Shown in pieces: positions 45,516-54,994 of a stretch of DNA of 64,000 bases. How positions within the stretch are numbered: position 1 is the first letter of the stretch; every line of letters starts with the position of its first letter. Source of the DNA: Pelomonas cellulosilytica (lineage in GTDB: Bacteria; Pseudomonadota; Gammaproteobacteria; Burkholderiales; Burkholderiaceae_C); the NCBI RefSeq assembly GCF_021353265.1, contig NZ_JAJTWU010000004.1, forward strand, positions 431,013-495,012, in the 5' to 3' direction. The notes below the pieces were generated by a model. The model was not told where the DNA came from. It saw only the letters and a program-made list of their open reading frames with translations, and did no database searches. The translations under genes were made by a program, and so were the position numbers.

Positions 45516-47285
45516 CTACTCGCCCAGCACCACGCCCTCGCGCCGCGGGTCCGCGCCGCCCACCCAGCCGCCCTTCACGCGCATCAGCACCTGCAGGCCA
45601 CTGGTCAGGTCAGCCTCGTTGACGGCGTGGCCCCGCGCGCGCAAGTCGGCCAACTGCGACGCAGTCAATGCCCCGCGCTCGATGATCAGCGCTGCGCCGT
45701 TGAAGTTGCCGAAGTTCGGCAGATCCACCGCCTGCTGAACGGGCAGCCCCCAGGCCAACGCGCCGGTGATGACCTTGGCGACGTAATGGATGATGACTGG
45801 CCCACCCGGCGAGCCGGCCACCAGCACGAGCTGGCCGCTGCGGTCGAACACCAGCGTCGGCGCCATGCTGGAGCGCGGCCGCTTGCCGGCCTCTACGCGG
45901 TTGGCCACGGGCTTGCCGTCGGCGCCGGTCGGGTTCAGTGAGAAGTCGGTCAGCTGATTGTTGAGGATGAAGCCACCGACCAGGCCGGTGCCGCCGTCGC
46001 TCATCACGCGGCTGCCGAACGCCGACTCGACGCTGGTCGTCATGGACACCGCGTGGCCTTCGGCATCCACGACGCTGACCTGGCTCGTGCCCGCCTCCAA
46101 CTGCTCGGCCTGGGGCGCCCTCGCCTGCTTCAGCGTGCCGGGGTTGCCGGCTGCGGCGGGCGCCATCGCGCGCTCGCCGATCAGGGCGCCGCGCTCCTTC
46201 AGATACGCCGGCGCCAGCAGGTTGAGCCAGTCGCCGCCCGGGGCCGTGACGAAGGCCGGGTCGCCGATGAACTGCGCGCGGTCGGCGAACGCCAGCTTGG
46301 CGGACTCCGTGTAGGCATGCAGCCAGTCGGCCGTCAGTGACGTCGCCGCCAGGGCCTTGGGCTGGGTGTCGAGCAGGCCGAGGATCTGCATGACGGTGAG
46401 GTGGCCCGACGTGGGCGGGCCGAAGCCGCAGATGCGGTAGCTTCGCCAGTCGTTGCACAGCGGCGCGCGGACGACCGCGCGGTAGCCGGCGAGGTCGGCC
46501 GTGTCCAGCAGGCCCGGGCGGGCGTTGCCCTTCACGCGGCGCACGATGTCGTCCGCCACGGAGCCCTCGTAGAACGCCTTGGTGCCCCGCTCGGCGATGC
46601 TGCGCAGCACGGCGGCATAGGCCGGGTTCTTCAGCACCGTGCCGACGGGCTTGGGGTTGCCGGCGGCGTCGAAGAAGTACGGCCCGGCCTGCGGGTCGTT
46701 GCGCAGCGCGCCTTTCTCGCCAGACAGCAGCTCGAACAACCGCGGGCTGATCGCAAAGCCCTGGTCGGCCCTCCGGATGGCGGGCTCGAACAGCCGCTTC
46801 CACGGCACCCTGCCATGCGCCTCGTGCGCCTTGGCAAGCATGGCCAGCACACCGGGTGCGCCGGTGGACAGCCCGCTCATGATCGCGTCGCGCATCGGCA
46901 GTGGCTTGCCGTCAGGCTGAAGAAACATCGCCGGGGTGGCGGCGGCGGGCGCCGTTTCGCGGCCGTCATAGGCCTGCACGCTGCGACCGTCCCAGTGCAG
47001 CAGGAACGCGCCGCCGGCAATGCCGCTGGACTGCGGCTCCACGAGGCCAAGGACGGCCTGCACTGCGATGGTGGCGTCGATGGCCGATCCGCCGGCGCGC
47101 AGGATCTCGATGCCCGCCTCCGCGGCCAGCGGATTGGCGGCCGTCACGGCAAAACGCCGGGCCGGCGACGTCAGCATGGACGTCTTGGCGGTACGGCTCG
47201 TTGCAGCTTCGGGCTGCTCAACCGGCTGGGCGGCGGCAGTGGCGGCAGCCAGAAGGGCCGCGGTCAGACAGGGCGTCAGGTGCAT
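45516..47285 (-). CDS. ggt: Gamma-glutamyltransferase
   Basis: 589 aa from ATG 47285, with a signal peptide (LTPCLTAALLAAATAAAQ). It cleaves gamma-glutamyl bonds such as glutathione's in the periplasm after autoprocessing. The large-subunit part has GSAIDATIAVQAVLGLVEPQ near 66 and the FxxFGPPxSG-like GFGPPTSGHLTVMQIL near 285. The predicted nucleophile Thr is in AGTSQVSVVDAEGHAVSMTT near 395. SMAPTLVFDRSGQLVLVAGS and GSPGGPVIIHY near 488 complete the oxyanion region. It is expressed with or ahead of the paoABC genes. Confidence 0.93.
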   Translation of the reverse strand: MHLTPCLTAALLAAATAAAQPVEQPEAATSRTAKTSMLTSPARRFAVTAANPLAAEAGIEILRAGGSAIDATIAVQAVLGLVEPQSSGIAGGAFLLHWDGRSVQAYDGRETAPAAATPAMFLQPDGKPLPMRDAIMSGLSTGAPGVLAMLAKAHEAHGRVPWKRLFEPAIRRADQGFAISPRLFELLSGEKGALRNDPQAGPYFFDAAGNPKPVGTVLKNPAYAAVLRSIAERGTKAFYEGSVADDIVRRVKGNARPGLLDTADLAGYRAVVRAPLCNDWRSYRICGFGPPTSGHLTVMQILGLLDTQPKALAATSLTADWLHAYTESAKLAFADRAQFIGDPAFVTAPGGDWLNLLAPAYLKERGALIGERAMAPAAAGNPGTLKQARAPQAEQLEAGTSQVSVVDAEGHAVSMTTSVESAFGSRVMSDGGTGLVGGFILNNQLTDFSLNPTGADGKPVANRVEAGKRPRSSMAPTLVFDRSGQLVLVAGSPGGPVIIHYVAKVITGALAWGLPVQQAVDLPNFGNFNGAALIIERGALTASQLADLRARGHAVNEADLTSGLQVLMRVKGGWVGGADPRREGVVLGE

Positions 47286-47311
47286 CCGCCCGATCTTAGG
47301 CAGCCTGCTCG

Positions 47312-48691
47312 TCAGAAGTATCCCAAGTCCTTCTGCGTGTAGTTTCCGATCTGCGGCAACACGGTCGGCAGATCCGTCGCCGAGACGCCCATCCACGTCG
47401 CCAGCGTGGCGGCGAGCTGGTCCACCGACGTGGTGGGCAGCAGGCGCCCCTGGCCGACGTCGTCGGGCCCGTTGACGCTGACCGATGGCAGCGCGCCGTA
47501 GAAGCGCCCGCCCTTGACCGCCCCACCCATGACGACGTGGTGGCTGCCCCAGCCATGGTCGCTGCCGTCGCCGTTGCTGGTCAGCGTGCGGCCGAAGTCG
47601 CTGGCGGTGAAGGTGGTCACCTGGTTGGCCACGCCGAGTTCCACGGTCGCGGCGTAGAAGCTGGCCAGCGCATCGTTGATCTGCGTCAGCAGGCCGGGAT
47701 GCTGCGCGACGAGGAAGTCATGCAGGTCGAAGCCGCCGATGGACACGAAGAAGACCTGGCGCGAGACGCCTAGCGCCTGCCGTGCAGCGATGAGTTTGGC
47801 CACCATCGCGAGCTGGTTGGACAGGCTGGCCGACGTGTCGAACGGTGTCGTCAGCGCCGGCACGCCGGCCAGCGCGGCGCTAAGGGTGGCCTGGGCGTCC
47901 ACCGAGCGCTTGACGACGCGGTTCAGCTCGGCCTCCATCAAGTGCGTGCGATCGGCGCCGGTGATGAGCGCGCGCAGTGCCGTCGAGCAGGCCTGCGAGC
48001 CGTACAACGACTTCGTGATGCCGTTGATGGCCACGGCGCCGCTGGTGGACACCTGGTACTGCACGGCCTGCTTGCCCGACATGTAGACCGCGTTGCCGGA
48101 CGCATTGATGCACGTGAAGGTCGACGTGGTGTTGCCGCCCAGGAAAAGGTCGCCCATGCGCCCCCCCCAGCCTGAGGTCGCGCCCTCGGGCGAGCTGGCC
48201 TGCCAGACGGACTGCTGGTCATTGTGCGAAAACAGCTTGGGCGGCAGCGGCACGCTCCTGGCCTTGTACTGCGCCAGCGTCGTCGGCTGCACCAGCGTGC
48301 CGATGTTGAGCTGCACGGCCAGCTTGCCAGCGTCCCACAGGCCCTTGAGCCGGCCGAACTGCGGGGCCAGCGCCATCTGCCGGCCGTCGGCGCCGACGGG
48401 CAGCGCCGTGGCGGCGAGGCTGTCTCTCGGCGTGGCGAGAGCCTGGCGGATGCTGGCGTAGGCGGCGTAGCTGGCGTCGTCGTACGGCACCAGCGTGTTG
48501 CCGTAGTCGTTGCCACCGTAGAGGAATACGCAGACCAACGCCTTGTAGTCGCCCGGCGCGGTGGCCGCGGCGGCCTCGCCGATGCCGGCCAGCGACAGCG
48601 CCCATGGCGCCGCCGTGCCGGCCACGCCGAGCGCCGATGCGCGGCGCAGAAACTCGCGGCGCTGCAGTTCGGGGAGTCGATTGAGCTTCAT
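47312..48691 (-). CDS. DUF1501 family protein, Tat-exported
   Basis: 459 aa. The N-terminus carries a Tat signal (LQRREFLRRASALGVAGTAA). The mature part belongs to DUF1501, which is sulfatase/alkaline-phosphatase-like: KALVCVFLYGGNDYGNTLV near 50, FVSIGGFDLHDFLVAQHPGL near 315, TASDFGRTLTSNGDGSDHGW near 360, and GSHHVVMGGAVKGG. The Asp/His residues would bind metal. The partner gene DUF1800 lies 7 bp upstream, the conserved pairing of this family. The substrate is unknown. Confidence 0.9.
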   Translation of the reverse strand: MKLNRLPELQRREFLRRASALGVAGTAAPWALSLAGIGEAAAATAPGDYKALVCVFLYGGNDYGNTLVPYDDASYAAYASIRQALATPRDSLAATALPVGADGRQMALAPQFGRLKGLWDAGKLAVQLNIGTLVQPTTLAQYKARSVPLPPKLFSHNDQQSVWQASSPEGATSGWGGRMGDLFLGGNTTSTFTCINASGNAVYMSGKQAVQYQVSTSGAVAINGITKSLYGSQACSTALRALITGADRTHLMEAELNRVVKRSVDAQATLSAALAGVPALTTPFDTSASLSNQLAMVAKLIAARQALGVSRQVFFVSIGGFDLHDFLVAQHPGLLTQINDALASFYAATVELGVANQVTTFTASDFGRTLTSNGDGSDHGWGSHHVVMGGAVKGGRFYGALPSVSVNGPDDVGQGRLLPTTSVDQLAATLATWMGVSATDLPTVLPQIGNYTQKDLGYF

Positions 48692-48698
48692 GCCGGCC

Positions 48699-50438
48699 TC
48701 ATTTCTGGATCTGGTATTCGGGGCAGGCCATCAGCATCAGGATGGCGGCCTGCACGCGGTTGAGTTTGCCGGTATCGGTGCTGGCGCTGATGGTAGCGAC
48801 GGCGGTCGCGATGGTCGACTCGGTCGCGGCCGAGATGCCGCCACCGCCCAGGCGCAGCGACAGGTTGGCCACGAGGGCCGGTGCATCGGCGGCCAGCGCC
48901 AGTTCGGTCGTGTAGACGGCCTTGACCTCGCCGACGCCGCTGGCGATGGTCGTCTGCATGAAATTGAGATAACCCGCGACGGTGCTCTCGTTGCACAGCT
49001 GGAACTCCGGCGCCGTGACGCCGTTGGCACCGAGCGTCGTGCCCGGCGGCACATAGCCCGGGCGGAAGAAGTTGAACACCGAGCCGCTGCGCAGCGGGCT
49101 CTGGCCCAGCCGGGTGGCCGGGTTGCTCGTGTCGCCCACGTTCCACAGCCCCGTGGGCGAAGCCGCGCCGAACGTGCGCGCCCATTGCAGCAGGCGATGC
49201 ACCGGCTCGCGCAGCTTGCCGGCCGACACGCTGGTGGGCACGCTGCGCGCCTCGGTGTCGAGCAGGATGGCGCGGATGACAGCCTTCAAGTCGCCGCGCA
49301 CGCCGCTGCCATTGTTGGCCCAGACGGCGGCGACACGAGCCACGTAGGCGGGGCTGGGGTTTGAAATGACCAGCCGCTGGATGAGTTGACGGCCGATGAA
49401 CGGCCCGACGTTCGCATGATTGGCCAGCGTGTCCATCGCCGTCTTCAGGGCGGTGGGACCGTCGGCGGTAGCGGGAATGTCGACGTCCAGCACCTTCTTG
49501 GCGCCGGTCGAGAAGCGCGAGGCGGTGTGCACCATGGGCTTCATCACGTAGCCCGGGTCGGTGGCACTGTTGCCGTCGTGGTCCCAGCCCGTGAAGACGC
49601 GGGCCAGGTCGGTGATGTTGGACTGCGTGTAGGTGTCGAGGGGGCGGCCGTCCGTACCCTGCTTCGTTGTGCCGTCGGCGTTCAGCTGCACGAGGCCGAT
49701 GCTGAACAGCTGCATCACCTCGCGGGCGTAGTTCTCGTCGGGCACGCGGCCGGTCTTGGGGTCTTCCTTCTGGTTGCCCCGCATGTTGAGGTAGTTGCCC
49801 ATCGCGGGCGACAGAGTGACGGCTTCCAGCAGCGCGCGGTAGTTGCCGAACGCATGCTTCTCCAGCAGGTCCACATAGGCCGCGCCCATGAAGCCACGCC
49901 ATTGCACCGGCAGGCCGGCCATCGAGACGACGAAGATCTCGGACAGCGCGAGCACGACGCGCTGGCGCAGCATGTCAGGCGCCGACATCAGCTTGCGCCA
50001 CAGCGTGTTGTCCAGCCCGTTGAAGTTGTTGACGTTGGCGGCGATCGCGTAGCCCTTGCCCACCATCCAGTCGAAATGACCATCGTTCACGGGCAAGGCG
50101 AACTGCGCGTCCAGCCAGGCGGCGTAGCCGTCGGCCTTGACGGTGGCGATGTCCGCCGCCGTTGCGGCAAAGCCGGCCTGCGCGAGAAAGCGCGCGGCTT
50201 GCGCATCCGTGGGTGGCGCCGGGGGTGGCGGGGGCGGTGGAGGCGGTGTCGCCGCGCCGGCCGACGAGCCCGGGTTGCCGCCCGCATTGCTGCCAGCGGC
50301 GCCGCTATCGCTGCCCCCACCACCGCCCCCGCCGCAGGCGCTCAGCAGTGTGGCGGCGGCCAACGCGGCGGCAGCAGGGTTCAGAGATGCGACGGGGTCG
50401 CCGGCGGGGGCCGGCGGAGCGGTGAGAAGGTCTGGCAT
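48699..50438 (-). CDS. DUF1800 family lipoprotein
   Basis: 579 aa. A lipobox (LLSAC, Cys about residue 35) is followed by a Gly/Ser/Pro-rich linker with long G and P runs. The DUF1800 domain starts about residue 75 (ARFLAQAGFAATAADIATVK) and includes YVDLLEKHAFGNYRALLEAV near 188, EDPKTGRVPDENYAREVMQL near 222 and FTGWDHDG near 270, and ends with ILMLMACPEYQIQK. It forms a two-gene unit with the DUF1501 gene. These pairs are widespread but uncharacterised and probably act in the envelope. Confidence 0.88.
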   Translation of the reverse strand: MPDLLTAPPAPAGDPVASLNPAAAALAAATLLSACGGGGGGGSDSGAAGSNAGGNPGSSAGAATPPPPPPPPPAPPTDAQAARFLAQAGFAATAADIATVKADGYAAWLDAQFALPVNDGHFDWMVGKGYAIAANVNNFNGLDNTLWRKLMSAPDMLRQRVVLALSEIFVVSMAGLPVQWRGFMGAAYVDLLEKHAFGNYRALLEAVTLSPAMGNYLNMRGNQKEDPKTGRVPDENYAREVMQLFSIGLVQLNADGTTKQGTDGRPLDTYTQSNITDLARVFTGWDHDGNSATDPGYVMKPMVHTASRFSTGAKKVLDVDIPATADGPTALKTAMDTLANHANVGPFIGRQLIQRLVISNPSPAYVARVAAVWANNGSGVRGDLKAVIRAILLDTEARSVPTSVSAGKLREPVHRLLQWARTFGAASPTGLWNVGDTSNPATRLGQSPLRSGSVFNFFRPGYVPPGTTLGANGVTAPEFQLCNESTVAGYLNFMQTTIASGVGEVKAVYTTELALAADAPALVANLSLRLGGGGISAATESTIATAVATISASTDTGKLNRVQAAILMLMACPEYQIQK

Positions 50439-50557
50439 GGGCGTGACAAGAAATGCGCGGGGCGGATGATGCCCACGCCACAGGCCTTGGCACGCCGCTC
50501 AGCGCGGCGCCGTGACAAACGTTGCGCTGCTTACGTCGCGTAACGCGACGAGACGTT

Positions 50558-51196
50558 TCAGAGCAGCGGCACGCCCGTCTTGCTCTGCGCGAACTCGCGC
50601 GTCACGCCCTCGGCGAGTTCGACGACGCTGATACCGTGCGGCGTCACATCGAACACGCCCAGGTCCGTGATGATGCGATCGACGACGCCGACACCCGTCA
50701 GCGGCAGCGTGCAGCTGGGGATGATCTTGAAGTCTTCGGTGCCGTCCTTCTTGCGGGCCACGTGCTCCATCAGCACGATGACGCGCTTGACGCCGGCGAC
50801 GAGATCCATCGCCCCGCCCATGCCCTTGACCATCTTGCCGGGGATCATCCAGTTGGCCAGGTCGCCCTTGCAGCTGACCTGCATGGCGCCCAGGATGCTG
50901 AGGTTGATCTTGCCGCCACGGATCATCGCGAAGCTGTCGTGGCTGCCGAAGATGCTGGAGCCCGGCAGCGTCGTGACGGTCTGCTTGCCGGCATTGATGA
51001 GGTCGGCGTCGACCTGGTCCTCGGTCGGGAACGGGCCGATGCCCAGCATGCCGTTCTCGCTCTGCAGCCAGACTTCCTTGTCCGCAGGCACATGGTTGGC
51101 CACCAGCGTCGGGATGCCGATGCCGAGGTTCACGTAGAAGCCGTCTTCCAGCTCCTGGGCCGCGCGGGCGGCCATCTGGTCTTGCGTCCAGGCCAT
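50558..51196 (-). CDS. scoB: Succinyl-CoA:3-ketoacid CoA transferase subunit B
   Basis: 212 aa. [17 protein letters not shown] near 20 and the catalytic SENG motif in [12 protein letters not shown] (Glu about residue 47) identify a beta subunit of SCOT/ScoAB CoA transferases. [19 protein letters not shown] near 128 is the second family signature. It moves CoA between succinyl-CoA and acetoacetate for ketone body or PHB-derived acetoacetate use. It follows scoA by 3 bp. Confidence 0.95.
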   Translation of the reverse strand: MAWTQDQMAARAAQELEDGFYVNLGIGIPTLVANHVPADKEVWLQSENGMLGIGPFPTEDQVDADLINAGKQTVTTLPGSSIFGSHDSFAMIRGGKINLSILGAMQVSCKGDLANWMIPGKMVKGMGGAMDLVAGVKRVIVLMEHVARKKDGTEDFKIIPSCTLPLTGVGVVDRIITDLGVFDVTPHGISVVELAEGVTREFAQSKTGVPLL

Positions 51197-51199
51197 GGC

Positions 51200-51907
51200 T
51201 CAGGCCTCCTTCTTCGGAGAAAGGGTCACTTTTTCAATCCGCTTTTCCGGATTGGCGTTGACGACGATGCGGTGCACGTAAATGCCCGGCAGATGAACGT
51301 CATCCGGGTCGATGCTGCCGGTCTCGACGAGTTGCTCCACCTCCACGATGGTCAGCTTGCCGGCCATGGCCGCTGCCGGGTTGAAGTTGCGGGCCGTGCG
51401 GCGGAACACGAGGTTGCCGCTCTTGTCGGCCTTGAAGGCCTTGACCAGCGACACCTCGGGCATCAGCGCCCGCTCCATGACGTAGGTCTCACCGTCGAAC
51501 TCGCGCAGTTCCTTGCCCTCGGCCACAACGGTGCCGACGCCGGTCTTCGTGAAGAAGGCCGGGATGCCGGCGCCACCGGCACGCAGCTTCTCGGCCAGCG
51601 TGCCTTGCGGCGTGAACTCCAGCTCCAGCTCGCCGGCCAGGTACTGGCGCTCGAATTCCTTGTTCTCGCCGACATAGCTGGAAATCATCTTCTTGATTTG
51701 GCGCGTCTCCAGCAACTGGCCGAGGCCGAAGCCGTCGACGCCCGCGTTGTTGGAGATGACGGTCAGGCCCTTGACCGCGCTGTCACGCAGCGCGGCGATC
51801 AGCGCCTCAGGAATGCCGCACAGGCCGAAGCCACCGACGGCGAGCAACTGCCCGTCCCGCACCACGCCGCGCAACGCCTCGTCGGCGCTCGGGTACACCT
51901 TGTTCAT
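51200..51907 (-). CDS. scoA: Succinyl-CoA:3-ketoacid CoA transferase subunit A
   Basis: 235 aa. VGGFGLCGIPEALIAAL near 22, ISNNAGVDGFGLGQLLETRQ near 52 and SYVGENKEFERQYLAGELEL near 78 match the alpha subunit of SCOT, and GGAGIPAFFTKTGVGT near 110 is typical. It forms the CoA transferase with ScoB. A divergent PAS-LuxR regulator starts 82 bp away and may control the pair. Confidence 0.95.
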   Translation of the reverse strand: MNKVYPSADEALRGVVRDGQLLAVGGFGLCGIPEALIAALRDSAVKGLTVISNNAGVDGFGLGQLLETRQIKKMISSYVGENKEFERQYLAGELELEFTPQGTLAEKLRAGGAGIPAFFTKTGVGTVVAEGKELREFDGETYVMERALMPEVSLVKAFKADKSGNLVFRRTARNFNPAAAMAGKLTIVEVEQLVETGSIDPDDVHLPGIYVHRIVVNANPEKRIEKVTLSPKKEA

Positions 51908-51988
51908 GCCTTCGCCTCCGGCGGTTTTGACAAGCCGGCAAGGGTACTATCCCGCGCCTTCCAACGTCGATTACGCGATTTCGCCTAA

Positions 51989-52543
51989 GTGGAACCCGCC
52001 ACCCTGGATTACCGCAGCGCCTTCCAGCTGGCACCCGTCGGCCTGGTGCTGTCCGCTCAGCGCCAGATCGTCGACTGCAACGAACGCGTGCTGCGAATCT
52101 TCGGCGCGACGCGCGAACAGTTGATCGGCCAAAGCTTCGCCGTCATGTACCCCAGCGCGGCCGAGTTCGAGCGCACCGGCGCCCGCATCGTCGCGAGCCT
52201 GGACGCCCAGGGCCACTACGCCGACGACCGCGTCATGCGCCGTCTGGGTGGTGGCGAGTTGTTCTGGTGCCACGTCACCGGTCGAGCACTCGACCCCGCC
52301 GACCCGCATGCCCGCGGCATCTGGAGCTTCGAGGACTTGTCGGCGCGGCGCCAGATCACCGCCGACCTGACGCCGCGCGAGCGCGAGATCGCCGCGCTGT
52401 TGGTGGAGGGGCAGACCAGCAAGCTCATCGGCCGGCGCCTGGGCGTGAGCCCGCGCACGGTGGACATCTACCGCGGCCGGCTCATGAAGAAGTACGCCGC
52501 GGCCAGCACGCCGGAGCTGATCCACAAACTGCTGTCGGCGTAA
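51989..52543 (+). CDS. PAS-LuxR transcriptional regulator
   Basis: 184 aa with a GTG start. A PAS sensor domain covers about 8-115 (AFQLAPVGLVLSAQRQIVDC, NERVLRIFGATREQLIGQSF). A LuxR/GerE HTH follows, about 120-180 (LTPREREIAALLVEGQTSKL, IGRRLGVSPRTVDIYRGRLM). The PAS pocket could sense a small ligand or redox state. It is divergent from scoAB (82 bp between starts), so regulation of acetoacetate use is a fair guess, not demonstrated. Confidence 0.87.
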   Translation: MEPATLDYRSAFQLAPVGLVLSAQRQIVDCNERVLRIFGATREQLIGQSFAVMYPSAAEFERTGARIVASLDAQGHYADDRVMRRLGGGELFWCHVTGRALDPADPHARGIWSFEDLSARRQITADLTPREREIAALLVEGQTSKLIGRRLGVSPRTVDIYRGRLMKKYAAASTPELIHKLLSA

Positions 52544-52706
52544 TCCGAGAGGCAGCAGGCACGGCGCCGGGCCGCTTGCAAGCCGGTCCGCCATGACGCG
52601 GCCATGACGGTTTGCCGGCGGTTCGACGCCGCTTGCATCGCTGCCCTCCGCGGGGGGGGCCGACCCGAGGCGCCCGCGTTCAGCACGGCGCCACTGGACA
52701 TGCGAA

Positions 52707-53549
52707 TCAGTTGAACACGCCTTGCCGAAGCCACTTCGTCGCCACCCACTTCTCGCCGTCGACGACGGGCGAGCCACCATGCAGCGTCTGCGTGGACGGG
52801 TGCGGCCGGTCGTAGCTGAAGAACACCGCGTTGCCCTTGACGGGAGCGACGTCCAGGCCGATGTCCGGGAAGATCGTGGAGCCGCCGGCGCCCGGCGTGT
52901 TCAGGTAGATGACCAGCGTGCCCACGCGCTGGCCGCCCCGCTTGAGGATGTTGGGCGTGCTGACGTGGCCGGGGTCGAAATAGTCGTAGTGCGGCTGGTA
53001 TTCCGCGCCCGGGCGGTAGCGCAGCACCTGCAGGCCTTCGCCGTGGTCCAGCGGCCAGCGCAGCAGGGTGGCGATGCGCGACTCGACGCGACGGATCAGG
53101 TCCGTCTCGCAGCGCTCGAAGAACATGCCGTCGCTGGTGCGCGCGGCATTGACCTCGCTGCCATCAGTGCCGGTGGCGACCGTCTCGGAGCGCGCCAGCC
53201 GCTTGGTGGCCAATGCCACGATGCCGTCGCACTCGTCCTCGGACAGCAGGTCCGCAAAGACGACGACGCGCGGCTGGCGCAGCGCCATGACGACCTTGAC
53301 CTGGCGGTCACCGGCATCCACCACCGGGGCGAAGCGGCTAAGGTCCGGCTCCGGCATGCCGGGCGTCGTGCCGTGCTGATCGTTGGGTGTGGTGGCCTGC
53401 CCCAGCGTACGGGCCAGCGCCTGTCGCGCGATGGACTCGTCCCAGCCGCTGCCCAGCATGGCCGCCAGGATGCTCTCGGACGGGTGGCCGGCGCGGGTCT
53501 GCTCGGCGATCCACTCGCACAGCTCGGGGGTGATGACTTGTTGACTCAT
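52707..53549 (-). CDS. 2-oxoglutarate/Fe(II) prolyl 4-hydroxylase-like oxygenase
   Basis: 280 aa. The N-terminal part is a helical region of unknown role. From about residue 90 comes a P4H-type domain: VVVFADLLSEDECDGIVAL, the Fe ligands His and Asp in YQPHYDYFDPG near 188, and the distal His in STQTLHGGSPVVDGEKW near 257, followed by ATKWLRQ, where Lys would bind 2-oxoglutarate. It hydroxylates a protein or peptide residue; the target is unknown. Its start overlaps the yaaA stop by 4 nt. Confidence 0.88.
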   Translation of the reverse strand: MSQQVITPELCEWIAEQTRAGHPSESILAAMLGSGWDESIARQALARTLGQATTPNDQHGTTPGMPEPDLSRFAPVVDAGDRQVKVVMALRQPRVVVFADLLSEDECDGIVALATKRLARSETVATGTDGSEVNAARTSDGMFFERCETDLIRRVESRIATLLRWPLDHGEGLQVLRYRPGAEYQPHYDYFDPGHVSTPNILKRGGQRVGTLVIYLNTPGAGGSTIFPDIGLDVAPVKGNAVFFSYDRPHPSTQTLHGGSPVVDGEKWVATKWLRQGVFN

Positions 53550-54325
53550 GACTTGCGACGGAAGACGAGGCGCTCGGGCGTCGACACCTCGGTAGCGAGA
53601 CGATAGCCGTCCAGGTTGAAGGCCTGGAGTCCTTCAGGCGTTTCCAGCCGCTGCTGGATGGCGAAGCGCGCCATCAGCCCACGGGCGCGCTTGGCGAAGA
53701 AGCTGATGATCTTGTAGTCGCCGTTCTTCCAGTCCTCGAACTGGCATTCGATAACGCGCGGCTTCAGCACGGCGCGGTCGGCAGCGCGGAAGTATTCCTG
53801 CGACGCCAGGTTCACGATGACCGGCACCTTCTGTGCCTTGGCCGCCCGGTTCAGGTGCTCCGCGAGGCGGTCGCCCCACCAGTCGTACAGGCTGGCACCC
53901 GCCGGCGTCGCCAGCCGCGTGCCCATTTCCAGCCGGTAAGGCTGCATGCGGTCCAGCGGGCGCAAGATGCCGTACAGCCCCGACAGCATGCGCACATGTT
54001 GCTGCGCCCAGGCGATGTCATCCTCGGAAAGCGTCTTCGCGTCCAGCCCGTCGTAGACGTCGCCATTGAAGGCCAGCACGGCCGGCTTGCTGTTCCTGTC
54101 GGTGAAGCGAGGCCGCCAGGCCTGGTAGCGCTCGACGTTGAGCTGGGCCAGCGGCTCCGAGAGATCCATCAACGCGCGCACATCGTCGACGGTCTTGGTG
54201 CGCAGGATGTCGATCAGCGCGGCGGTGTCGTCGAGGAACTGCGGGCGGGTCAGCGAGTCGGCCAGCCCGGGTGGCGTAGGGGTGTCGTAATCGAGCGACT
54301 TGGCGGGGGACAGCAAGAACAGCAT
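53546..54325 (-). CDS. yaaA: YaaA family peroxide-stress protein
   Basis: 259 aa, the standard length. MLFLLSPAKSLDYDTP at the start and LAFNGDVYDGLDAKTLSEDD near 85 are family signatures, as is HVRMLSGLYGILRPLDRMQP near 107. NLASQEYFRAADR near 172 and KIISFFAKRARGLMARF near 204 are also typical. YaaA lowers intracellular free iron and limits DNA damage under H2O2 stress and can bind DNA. Here it is coupled to an Fe(II) oxygenase gene, which is a suggestive pairing. Confidence 0.94.
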   Translation of the reverse strand: MLFLLSPAKSLDYDTPTPPGLADSLTRPQFLDDTAALIDILRTKTVDDVRALMDLSEPLAQLNVERYQAWRPRFTDRNSKPAVLAFNGDVYDGLDAKTLSEDDIAWAQQHVRMLSGLYGILRPLDRMQPYRLEMGTRLATPAGASLYDWWGDRLAEHLNRAAKAQKVPVIVNLASQEYFRAADRAVLKPRVIECQFEDWKNGDYKIISFFAKRARGLMARFAIQQRLETPEGLQAFNLDGYRLATEVSTPERLVFRRKS

Positions 54326-54361
54326 GGGCGCGGATTTTGGCGCCTGTTTGCCGCCTCGCCG

Positions 54362-54991
54362 TCAGCTGCGGGCGCCGACGTCGTTGAAGCGGTCCAGCGA
54401 GTACAACACCGCGGCCACCACCACCGCAGCCACGGGACCGGAAGCCGGCAGCAGCAGCGTGGCAACGACGGGCACGACCAGCACCAGCTGGCGCAGGCCC
54501 ACGCCGTACAGCACGCCGGCGCGGCGCACATAGCGCACGCCCGCGCCCGTCCATCGCGCCCTCGCCTCCGAATCGACCGGCATGCCGCCGATGAAGCCGG
54601 CGTGGTTGTAGAAGCGCACGGCCATCATGCTCGACACCAGCGACGCGAACAGCAGCGCCAGCAGCACCAGTTCCAGAACCAGCCGCGGCCCGAGCGTCGC
54701 CGGGCCACCAGCGGCATCGAACCCCTCGTGCAGCGATGGCGCCGCCAGCGAGACCGTGCCCATCAAGGCCAGCGCGGCCGTGGAGGCCAGCATCGTGGCG
54801 GACATCAGCGAGTTGCGCAGCGTCTGTACTGCCAGCACCTCCGAGCCCTTCTGCACGGAGACAACGCGGAACCACTCCTCGCGCAGGCCGGCATGCCGGG
54901 CCAGGGCCAGGCTCTGCGGCAACACGAGCACGGCCTCGTAAAGCGCGAGCACCGCCAGCGTCAGCCCGACCCAGACCCAGTCCGCCTGCAT
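54362..54991 (-). CDS. DUF599 family membrane protein
   Basis: 209 aa with about four membrane helices: VWVGLTLAVLALYEAVLVLP, AVQTLRNSLMSATMLASTAA, LVLELVLLALLFASLVSSMM and a C-terminal one. The RNSLMSATMLAS and SMMAVRFYNHAGFIGGMP motifs are typical of DUF599. Function is unknown. It lies 3 bp after the YeeE/YedE gene and 36 bp before yaaA, so it may be co-transcribed with the sulfur genes. Confidence 0.85.
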   Translation of the reverse strand: MQADWVWVGLTLAVLALYEAVLVLPQSLALARHAGLREEWFRVVSVQKGSEVLAVQTLRNSLMSATMLASTAALALMGTVSLAAPSLHEGFDAAGGPATLGPRLVLELVLLALLFASLVSSMMAVRFYNHAGFIGGMPVDSEARARWTGAGVRYVRRAGVLYGVGLRQLVLVVPVVATLLLPASGPVAAVVVAAVLYSLDRFNDVGARS

Positions 54992-54994
54992 GGC

